A stretch of 6,384 nt of DNA from an uncultured cyanobacterium (GTDB lineage: Bacteria; Cyanobacteriota; Cyanobacteriia; PCC-6307; Cyanobiaceae): NCBI GenBank assembly GCA_903862155.1, contig CAIOXF010000315.1:1-6384 (forward strand). Direction: 5' to 3'. Below the pieces are notes generated by a model. It had not been told where the DNA came from and did no database searches. It saw only the letters and a program-made list of their open reading frames with translations. Positions 1 to 5,900 of the stretch are shown here, piece by piece. Numbering within the stretch: the stretch's first letter is position 1; each line of letters opens with the position of its first letter. Position numbers and translations under genes: made by a program.

Positions 1-1784
1 AGGGGATTGCCGCTCCATCGCTCCATCAGCTTTCTGAGGTAGCGCCCGCCCAGGCCGGCGTTGCGTTGGGGATCTTCCAGGTCGCTGGGGCTGAGGGGCT
101 CGCCGGCCAGCTCGTTGGCTGTTTCGGGCATCAGCTGCAGCAGCCCCACCGCCCCCACCACCGAGCGCACGCCTGGGCTGAAGCGTGATTCCTGCCGGGC
201 TACCGCCGCCAGCAGGGTGGCCGGCACGCCGCTGGCCTGCGACGCCTGCTCAAACACCGGGGCCAGTGGCACCTCCCGCAGGCTGCTCTCCAGCAGTTGT
301 AGGCGCCGGCAGTCGTGGCCGGGGAGGCGCAGCTGGGCCTGCTCCAGCTGGCCGAGGCCCAGCCATTGGTCGTTGATGCCGCGCCGCAGCCGGCCCTCCA
401 CCAGGAGCTGGTTGCCATTTCTGGGGGCCTGGCCGGCCCGCTGATGGCGCCAGCTCTCCCAGGCTTCAAGGCGCTGATCCAGCCGCCAGAGCCGATCCAG
501 GGCCGCCGAACCGCTGGCCAGCGGATGCCAGTGGGGCCGCGGCAGGCTGCCCGGGCCGGTGGGCTTCACCCGGCCGTCGTCGCGGCCCAGGCGCACCGCC
601 GCCCGCCAGCCGTAGTAGCCGCCGGGATGGCCCGCCAGCAGTTGCTCCCAGGTGCGCCGGGCGGCGTCGCGGCGGCCCAGTTCCCATTGGCCCAGGCCAA
701 ACCAGAACGCCTGCCGTGCCGCCAGGCCTGCCGGTAGGCCGGAGCTGCGCTCGGGGGCCAGAAGCTGGGCCACCCGGGTCCAGCGTTGGGCCAGGGCCTC
801 GCGGCGGGCGAGCTGCCACTGCAGTTCCCAGCTGGCCGGATCGTTCGGCCAGCGCTGCAGCACCGCCAGGGCCGGCGCAAGGTTGCCTGTCTCCCCCGCC
901 GCCAGGGCCAGCCGGGCCTGCACCGGTGCCGTGGCCTTCAGGGCCTGAGGTAGCTGCTGCACCAGGGCCAGGTTCTGTGGACCGCTGCCTTCGCTGAGCA
1001 ACCGGGCAGCGTCGCGGGCTTCCGGGCTGCGGGGTTGGCGCTGGGCCAGGGCCAGCAGGGTGGCTTCGGCCTGCTGAACCTCGGCGTTGCTCCCGCGGAG
1101 GAGGGTTTCGGCGATCGCCAGGGTGGTGGCAGCGCTGGCTGGGGTGCCCTTCAGGCAGCGCTTGGCGGCTTCCACGTTCCCCAGCTGGGCAAGGCCCCGG
1201 GCCAGTTGGTTGCGCTCGGAGGGCTTGGCTTTGTCGCCGCAGGCTTTCTGCAGGGCAGCGGCCGCTCCCGGCCAGCGCACGCCCCAGCGGGCCAGGTGTG
1301 TGGCGCGGCCGCGTTCGCTGGCGGCAGCCAGGGCGGCAGGGTGGGCCGGAAAGCGTTGCTGCAGCTGGGCGTGCAGGGCGGGCTGCTGCTGGCCGAGGGC
1401 GTAGAGCGCGTCTGCGGCGGCGGGTTGTTGGGGGAAGCCGCGCAGCAGCAGCTGCCAGCGCAGGGCTGCGGCGTTGGGGCGCTCCAGGGCTGAGGCGGCC
1501 AGGGCATCGCGCTTGAGCGCCACGGCCGCCAGGGGATCGCGGCCCCAGCCCTGGCCCGCCAGCAATTGGCGCTGGCGCTGGGGATCTCCTTCGGCCCGGG
1601 CCGCCAGCAGGAGAGCTGCCTCGCGCCGCAGCTCAGGATCGGGCGCGAAGCGGTGGATGCGCTCCATCGATCCGCTGCTGGTCTCTGGCGTGGGCTGGGG
1701 CAGCCGGTTGAGCGCGGCGCGGCCAGCCAGCAGCGCGGCCCCCGTGCCCAGGCAGGTGGCGGCCAGCAGCGGAACGAAGCGCAT
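1..1784 (-). CDS. Soluble lytic murein transglycosylase (Slt family), partial at the 3' end
   Basis: The family cleaves the MurNAc-GlcNAc glycosidic bond of peptidoglycan in the periplasm, leaving 1,6-anhydro-MurNAc ends for wall remodelling and turnover. I read 594 uninterrupted codons from ATG at 1784 to the window edge. The protein begins with a short basic start and a hydrophobic stretch (about residues 3-20), fitting a signal peptide or anchor. A long Ala/Leu/Gln/Arg-rich helical region follows (about 40-480), matching the superhelical U-domain of Slt proteins, with a typical GGYYGWRAAVRLG block near 388-400. The catalytic domain starts near 505. RQESRF carries the catalytic Glu532, followed by GAVGLLQLMPETA (544-556) and GLGGRYLRKLM (577-587). 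The usual downstream AYNAG motif lies outside the window, so perhaps 60-100 residues are missing. The start is the first ATG giving a plausible export signal; an in-frame GTG at 1841 is possible but less likely. No Shine-Dalgarno is visible. The gene is divergent from the small gene at 1852. Family assignment is secure; the exact paralogue is not. Confidence 0.93.
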   Translation of the reverse strand, partial: MRFVPLLAATCLGTGAALLAGRAALNRLPQPTPETSSGSMERIHRFAPDPELRREAALLLAARAEGDPQRQRQLLAGQGWGRDPLAAVALKRDALAASALERPNAAALRWQLLLRGFPQQPAAADALYALGQQQPALHAQLQQRFPAHPAALAAASERGRATHLARWGVRWPGAAAALQKACGDKAKPSERNQLARGLAQLGNVEAAKRCLKGTPASAATTLAIAETLLRGSNAEVQQAEATLLALAQRQPRSPEARDAARLLSEGSGPQNLALVQQLPQALKATAPVQARLALAAGETGNLAPALAVLQRWPNDPASWELQWQLARREALAQRWTRVAQLLAPERSSGLPAGLAARQAFWFGLGQWELGRRDAARRTWEQLLAGHPGGYYGWRAAVRLGRDDGRVKPTGPGSLPRPHWHPLASGSAALDRLWRLDQRLEAWESWRHQRAGQAPRNGNQLLVEGRLRRGINDQWLGLGQLEQAQLRLPGHDCRRLQLLESSLREVPLAPVFEQASQASGVPATLLAAVARQESRFSPGVRSVVGAVGLLQLMPETANELAGEPLSPSDLEDPQRNAGLGGRYLRKLMERWSGNP

Positions 1785-1788
1785 CGGG

Positions 1789-1814
1789 GCTGGAAGTCCC
1801 GCAGGGAAGCCAGC
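1789..1814 (-). promoter_or_regulatory. Imperfect hairpin directly upstream of the transglycosylase start
   Basis: An inverted repeat pairs GCTGG (1789-1793) with CCAGC (1810-1814) and TCCC (1797-1800) with GGGA (1804-1807). The two stems are separated by a 3/2-base internal loop and closed by a GCA triloop. In the transglycosylase mRNA it would end only four bases before the ATG at 1784, where it could mask the ribosome landing site. As DNA it could be an operator in the divergent gap. The pairing is seen directly; any function is inference, and short GC-rich stems arise easily by chance in this base composition. Confidence 0.28.
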
Positions 1815-1851
1815 ATTCTGGGGAGATTCGCCCCATTGCACCCGCGAGCCC

Positions 1852-2067
1852 GTGCCCGACTGGCGCCTCCCCCCCGGCCTCACCACCCTGCCGGGCTGGC
1901 AGCAGCGCCGCCGCGCCCTGCAGGTGCTCGCCGCTGCCGGGCTGGTGATGCTGCTGCGGCCCTACTGGCCACTGGTGTTTCTGCCGGGTTGGGTGGTGGG
2001 CGCACTGCTGATCTGGGCGGCCTTTGAGCTGCTGCGCTGGGCCTGGTGGCCGCGGCGCTGGCGTTAA
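1852..2067 (+). CDS. Small Trp-rich membrane protein of unknown function (71 aa)
   Basis: I do not recognise this protein. From GTG at 1852 to TAA at 2067 it encodes 71 residues. A short polar N-terminus ends in an RRR patch (19-21). A hydrophobic stretch at about 22-35, a turn with R36-P37, and further hydrophobic segments at about 38-61 follow. The end is a basic aromatic tail, RWAWWPRRWR. This fits one or two membrane segments, probably a hairpin with both ends on the positively charged cytoplasmic side. Nine of 71 residues are Trp and nine are Arg, which is very unusual. GTG is chosen because the next upstream in-frame start is far away, inside the transglycosylase on the other strand; an internal ATG at residue 33 would delete the first hydrophobic stretch. 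It lies 65 bases before glmM in the same direction and could be co-transcribed with it. It is likely real, since it fills an otherwise empty gap with a coherent membrane topology, but conservation is untested. Confidence 0.62.
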   Translation: MPDWRLPPGLTTLPGWQQRRRALQVLAAAGLVMLLRPYWPLVFLPGWVVGALLIWAAFELLRWAWWPRRWR

Positions 2068-2132
2068 TCCGGCTTGACGAGGCCGCCCTGGACCTCGCCC
2101 TTAGCCTGGGGCCCTGCTGAGCCCTGACGTCC

Positions 2133-3527
2133 ATGGCCGAACCGGCCCGCTTCCCGATCGGGGAACCCCTGGAGCCGGGCCAGGCCCACTTCGGCACCGA
2201 TGGCATCCGCGGCCGGGTGGGGGCGCTGATCACCCCGGCCCTGGCGCTGCAGCTTGGGTTCTGGTGCGGCCGGGTGCTCCCGTCGGGCGGCCCGATCGTG
2301 ATCGGTCGCGATTCGCGCAGCAGCGGCCCGATGCTCGTGGCGGCGCTGGCGGCGGGCCTCACCGCGGCCGGGCGCGAGGTGTTTGATCTGGGGCTCTGCC
2401 CCACCCCGGCGGTGCCCGGAGCCATCCGGCGCCTGGGGGCGAGCGGCGGCCTGATGGTGTCGGCCAGCCATAACCCGCCCCACGACAACGGCATCAAGGT
2501 GTTCGGCGCCTGCGGCGCCAAGCTCGGCAAGGAGCAGCAGGCGGCGATCGAGTCCGGCCTCCATGGCGCGGGTGAGCCCGCGGCCGCGGCCTTCGCCGCC
2601 GATGGCGTGCTGCATCAGCGGGGTGATCTGCTGGAGGGCTACCGCGAGGCCCTCCTGGCGAGCGTCGGCTCGGCCCGCCTCGATGGGGTGAAGGTGGTGC
2701 TGGATCTGTGCTGGGGCTCGGCCACCAGCTGCGGCGAGGCCGTGTTTCGGGAGCTGGGCGCCGATCTCACCGTGCTGCACTGCACCCCCGATGGCAGCCA
2801 GATCAACCAGGGCTGCGGCAGCACCCACCTCGAGGCCCTCCGCTCCACGGTGCTGGAGCAGGGCGCGGCGATGGGCTTCGCCTTCGATGGCGACGCCGAC
2901 CGCATGCTCGCGGTGGATGGCCGCGGCCGGGTGGTGGATGGCGACCAGATCCTCTACCTCTGGGGCCAGGCCCTGATGACCGAGCAACAGCTGCCGGCCA
3001 ACCGGATCGTGGCCACGGTGATGAGCAACCTGGGCTTCGAGCGGGCCTGGCAGGCCCGGGGTGGGGTGCTGGAGCGCACCGCCGTGGGGGATCAATACGT
3101 GCACGCCGCCATGGAGGAGCTCGGGGCGGCCCTGGGCGGGGAGCAGTCGGGGCACATCCTTTCGGCCCACCACGGCATGAGCGGCGACGGCCTGCTCACG
3201 GCGCTGCAGGTGGCCACCCTGGTGCATGGCCAGGGCACCAGCCTGAGCGAGTGGATGGACGGGAGCTTCCAGCCCTATCCCCAGAAGCTGGTGAACATCA
3301 CCGTGCCCGATCGGGAGCGCCGGACTGGCTGGGAGGCGTGTGAGCCCCTGGCGGCGGCGGTGGCCCAGGCCGAGCAGGCAATGGCCGGCAGCGGCCGGGT
3401 GCTGGTGCGGGCCAGCGGCACCGAGCCCTTGCTGCGGGTGATGGTGGAGGCCGCCGAGCAACGTGACGTAGACCACTGGTGCAGCGAGCTGGCCGTCCTG
3501 GCCGACCGGCACCTCAACGGGGCCTGA
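2133..3527 (+). CDS. glmM: Phosphoglucosamine mutase GlmM
   Basis: GlmM converts glucosamine-6-phosphate to glucosamine-1-phosphate in the cytoplasm, feeding UDP-GlcNAc synthesis for peptidoglycan and other envelope glycans. The 464-residue protein has all four alpha-D-phosphohexomutase signatures. These are FGTDGIRG (20-27), the phosphoserine loop SASHNPPHDNGIK with the catalytic serine at Ser112, the metal loop DGDADR (252-257) with Asp252, Asp254 and Asp256, the sugar-binding GGEQSGH (335-341), and the C-terminal phosphate-binding RASGTEPLLR (426-435). The length is slightly above the usual 445-450 because of a short N-terminal extension. The start at ATG 2133 is well bounded: an in-frame TGA lies at 2118-2120. 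No Shine-Dalgarno is evident. The 65 bases upstream separate it from the small membrane-protein gene. Its last 14 bases overlap the end of the convergent phosphodiesterase gene, so there is no room for an ordinary terminator between them. SASHNP and GGEQSGH with FGTDGIRG mark GlmM rather than phosphomannomutase or phosphoglucomutase. Confidence 0.97.
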   Translation: MAEPARFPIGEPLEPGQAHFGTDGIRGRVGALITPALALQLGFWCGRVLPSGGPIVIGRDSRSSGPMLVAALAAGLTAAGREVFDLGLCPTPAVPGAIRRLGASGGLMVSASHNPPHDNGIKVFGACGAKLGKEQQAAIESGLHGAGEPAAAAFAADGVLHQRGDLLEGYREALLASVGSARLDGVKVVLDLCWGSATSCGEAVFRELGADLTVLHCTPDGSQINQGCGSTHLEALRSTVLEQGAAMGFAFDGDADRMLAVDGRGRVVDGDQILYLWGQALMTEQQLPANRIVATVMSNLGFERAWQARGGVLERTAVGDQYVHAAMEELGAALGGEQSGHILSAHHGMSGDGLLTALQVATLVHGQGTSLSEWMDGSFQPYPQKLVNITVPDRERRTGWEACEPLAAAVAQAEQAMAGSGRVLVRASGTEPLLRVMVEAAEQRDVDHWCSELAVLADRHLNGA

Positions 3528-5841
3528 CGGTTTCGGTTAGCAGCTCGTCGCCTGCATCAGCGAACACCCAGTGGGGTTCGCGCTCCAAGAAGGGCCGCGG
3601 CCTTGTGGTGATGTAGCCCTGGGCAATCGAGATCCCGAGCCCTTTCAGCTCCCGCAGCAGGGGCAGGTCTTCCACGCCTTCGGCCACGGTCTGAAAGCCG
3701 ATCTGTTTGCCCAGTTCCACTACGAACTGCACAATCAACCGGCTGGTGCTCTCCTCCTGCAGGGTCCAGATGAAGCGCTTGTCGATCTTCACGTAGTCGA
3801 GCGGGAGGTCGCGCAGATACCCGAGTGAGGTGGTGCCGGTGCCGAAGTCATCGAGGGAGAGCTTGAGCCCCATGTGCCTCAGCTGGTGCATGCGCACGAT
3901 CGCGGCACTCGGGTCGCGCAGGGCGGCCTGCTCGGTGAGCTCCAGGCAGATGCAGCCAGGATCCAGTTGGTGTTGTTCCAGCAGTGCTGACAACCGGGCG
4001 GGTAGGTCGGAACCCAAGAGCGTGTCGGCGGTGATGTTGATCGCAAACACCAGCTGGCGTGCGGAGTCCGCCAGGGCGGGATCCTGCTGCACCGACGCGA
4101 TCTGGCGGAAGGCCAGCGCCAGGATGTGCTCATCGAGGAGGGTGAGGCTGCCGCAGAAGCGCGCCGCCTCGATCATCGGCTCACTCCAGAAGGGGCTGCC
4201 GTCAATCGGGTCGCAGATCCGGGCTAGAAGCTCCACGTACACCGCCGGGAGATGGTTGCCCTGGTTGAGCCGCCAGGCGTGCTGGCCGTGGAGCGAGATG
4301 CGCTTGTCCTTGATCGCCGTCACCAGCGCTTCGTTCATGCGCTGCATCTCCAGATAGCTCAGGGTGCTGGCCCGCTCGTCGCCAAAGAACTGATGGCCCC
4401 GGCCACCGGCCAGCTTCACCAGAGAGCAGGCGATCGAGGCCTGGTGCAGGGCCTGGGATAGGTCGTCATCGCCGATCATGCAGGCCCCCACGCTCACCGT
4501 GATGTTCACGGTGTGGCCCTCGATGTGCAGCTCCACGTCGTTGAGGGCCTGGGTGAGGGCGGCCACTTCGGAGCGCAGGGCTGCATCGCTGGTGCTCACC
4601 AAACCGCAGGCGAACTGATCGGCGGCCAGCCGGGCCACCCGGGCCGTGGGGTGGCTCACCCCCTGTAGATGGCGGCCAAAGGCCCGCAGCACCGCATCCC
4701 CGCCGGCCCGCCCCAATCCACTGTTCACCACGGCGAAATGGTCGATGTCGAGCACCAGCAGCACCTGCACGAAGGCGCGGTACTGGCTGCGCTGATCCGC
4801 CATCGCGTGCGCCAATCCCACTTCGTTTGCCAGGCCGGTGAGCTCGTCATGGCTGCGGCGATGGGCCAGGTCGCGGTTGAGGCGGCGCCGCGCCTGTTCG
4901 CTGCGCAGGGTTTGGAAGCGGTTGGCCCGGTGCCGCAGGCTGGAATGGGCCCCTAGGCCCACCACCAGCACCAGTCCGCCGAGCAGCAGCCCACCGATCC
5001 CCTGGAGCGCGGCGATCCGCTCGCTGGGGATGCGCACGATGACCTGCTGCAGTGGTGCCTTGCCCTGCCAGTGGGGATGGGGCACCTGGATCTGCAGTGG
5101 CGCCAGGGGATGGTGTGCGGTGTGGGAAGAGGCAGGTTCCGTGGGTGCCCGGTAGTGCTCGGCCACAATGCCGAGGGCCCGTTGAAGGCTGCCGGCAGTC
5201 TGTGGGGCGTTCCAGGGTTGGATGCCCGTGTTCAGGGGGCGTACGAATAGGAGCCGGCCCGATGCTGCTCTGCCAGCTGGTGCGCTGGACGTGCTGCTGG
5301 CGCGCACCGGCTGGGCCGACATCAGGTAGGTCCGTCCCTCAAATCGGGCCAGGAAGGTGAGCGGGCTGAGCGGATCGCCCGCGGGCATCAGTGTGCTGAG
5401 TTGGCGTTCCGCTTCCGGATCCAGGGGCACCACCCGATGCTGGCGTCTGTCGAAGTGGGCGCTTGCCACCAGACGGCCTTGCGGATCGAACGCGGCCAAA
5501 AAAGGGCTGCGGGCAAAGCTGTAGCGGTTGAAGTGACGTTGGAAGTAGGCGGGGTTGCGGCCGTGCAGGTAGCGGTGGGTTTCATCCCACACCGCCCAGT
5601 CGTTGGCTTCAGCGGTGAGATCGTTGGCGATCTGGGCGATCTTCTCGGTGGCGAAGCTGGCCAGTAGGTCGTTTTTGAAGCGCTCGGTTTGGATGGCGGC
5701 GGCCACCACCGCGGCCGAGCTGATCAGGCTGGTGGCCGCGATCGTGGGCCACCAGCTGCGCAGTTCCGCCAGGGCATCGCCGTCGCGCAGAAACCGACGC
5801 AATCGTGCCTTGAGCACTGCGGGCCGCCATCGACGCAGCAT
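3514..5841 (-). CDS. Membrane CHASE4-GGDEF-EAL protein, predicted c-di-GMP phosphodiesterase
   Basis: Predicted to hydrolyse cyclic di-GMP to pGpG in response to an extracytoplasmic signal. The protein has 775 residues. Transmembrane segment 1 is at about 33-50. A periplasmic sensor follows, with the CHASE4 hallmark DWAVWDETHRYL (81-92) and FDPQGRLVASAHFD (118-131). A Ser/Ala/His/Pro-rich stretch lies at 180-260, and transmembrane segment 2 at about 281-299. The GGDEF domain (about 329-487) is degenerate: the signature reads AADQF (406-410), the substrate Lys and Asp of the FKxxND motif are Ala370 and Ser374, and no RxxD inhibitory site is visible. The EAL domain (about 500-755) keeps Glu537 (ELLAR), Asn602, Glu634 (ELTE), Asp664-Asp665 (DDFGTG), Lys685 (VKID), Glu721 (AEGVE) and Gln741 (AQGY). 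The GGDEF domain is therefore probably regulatory and the EAL domain active. The gene has lower GC than its neighbours, overlaps glmM tail to tail and has a candidate promoter just upstream. ATG 5841 places the first membrane segment sensibly. Activity and signal are inferred. Confidence 0.95.
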   Translation of the reverse strand: MLRRWRPAVLKARLRRFLRDGDALAELRSWWPTIAATSLISSAAVVAAAIQTERFKNDLLASFATEKIAQIANDLTAEANDWAVWDETHRYLHGRNPAYFQRHFNRYSFARSPFLAAFDPQGRLVASAHFDRRQHRVVPLDPEAERQLSTLMPAGDPLSPLTFLARFEGRTYLMSAQPVRASSTSSAPAGRAASGRLLFVRPLNTGIQPWNAPQTAGSLQRALGIVAEHYRAPTEPASSHTAHHPLAPLQIQVPHPHWQGKAPLQQVIVRIPSERIAALQGIGGLLLGGLVLVVGLGAHSSLRHRANRFQTLRSEQARRRLNRDLAHRRSHDELTGLANEVGLAHAMADQRSQYRAFVQVLLVLDIDHFAVVNSGLGRAGGDAVLRAFGRHLQGVSHPTARVARLAADQFACGLVSTSDAALRSEVAALTQALNDVELHIEGHTVNITVSVGACMIGDDDLSQALHQASIACSLVKLAGGRGHQFFGDERASTLSYLEMQRMNEALVTAIKDKRISLHGQHAWRLNQGNHLPAVYVELLARICDPIDGSPFWSEPMIEAARFCGSLTLLDEHILALAFRQIASVQQDPALADSARQLVFAINITADTLLGSDLPARLSALLEQHQLDPGCICLELTEQAALRDPSAAIVRMHQLRHMGLKLSLDDFGTGTTSLGYLRDLPLDYVKIDKRFIWTLQEESTSRLIVQFVVELGKQIGFQTVAEGVEDLPLLRELKGLGISIAQGYITTRPRPFLEREPHWVFADAGDELLTETVRPR

Positions 5842-5853
5842 GGAACCAGCGAT

Positions 5854-5890
5854 GCAGCAGGGCAGGTCTTCATTGTGTGAAGGCTGCTGC
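5854..5890. repeat. Nested inverted repeat over the phosphodiesterase promoter (possible operator)
   Basis: The inner dyad is CTTCA (5868-5872), five-base spacer TTGTG, TGAAG (5878-5882). Its half-sites are ten base pairs apart, about one helical turn, as expected for a dimeric DNA-binding regulator. An outer repeat pairs GCAGCAG (5854-5860) with CTGCTGC (5884-5890). The inner dyad covers the candidate -10 hexamer of the leftward promoter. In RNA reading through from the kinase gene it could also form a hairpin after that stop codon, but no U-run follows, so it does not look like an intrinsic terminator. The symmetry is seen in the sequence; the operator role is inference. Confidence 0.33.
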
Positions 5891-5900
5891 TATCTGTCAG
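5872..5900 (-). promoter_or_regulatory. Candidate sigma-70-type promoter for the phosphodiesterase gene
   Basis: On the minus strand a -35-like CTGACA (5900-5895; five of six to TTGACA) is followed by exactly 17 bases and a -10-like CACAAT (5877-5872; four of six to TATAAT). Transcription would start near 5865, giving a leader of about 24 bases before ATG 5841. The -35 overlaps the TGA stop of the upstream kinase gene (5899-5897). This would let the phosphodiesterase be expressed independently of that gene even though they are only 55 bases apart on the same strand. It was found by eye and is unproven. Confidence 0.42.

Noticed and set aside
1111..1118. HIP1 octamer GCGATCGC, typical of many cyanobacterial genomes
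   Set aside because: I found only one exact copy in 6.4 kb, which is not enrichment and cannot be used as a lineage marker.
1770..1784. Lipobox-like LAATC near the transglycosylase N-terminus (residues 7-11)
   Set aside because: Thr at the -1 position does not fit the usual Gly/Ala/Ser, and the Cys comes too early in the hydrophobic segment, so a lipoprotein signal is not supported.
1819..1835. TGGGG-N7-CCCCA palindrome in the divergent gap
   Set aside because: Five base pairs of mostly G:C are expected by chance at this composition, and no promoter element aligns with it.
2068..2132. A TTGACG -35-like hexamer (2074-2079) and a CGAGG/CCTCG inverted repeat (2078-2097) ahead of glmM
   Set aside because: No acceptable -10 lies at 16-18 bases, and the stem is five base pairs with a ten-base loop and no U-run, so neither a promoter nor a terminator is supported.
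2064..3512. A 482-codon open frame antisense to glmM
   Set aside because: It mirrors glmM almost exactly and is low-complexity His/Gly/Ala/Arg-rich. GC-rich codon bias keeps this antisense frame free of stops; glmM's motifs show which strand is coding.
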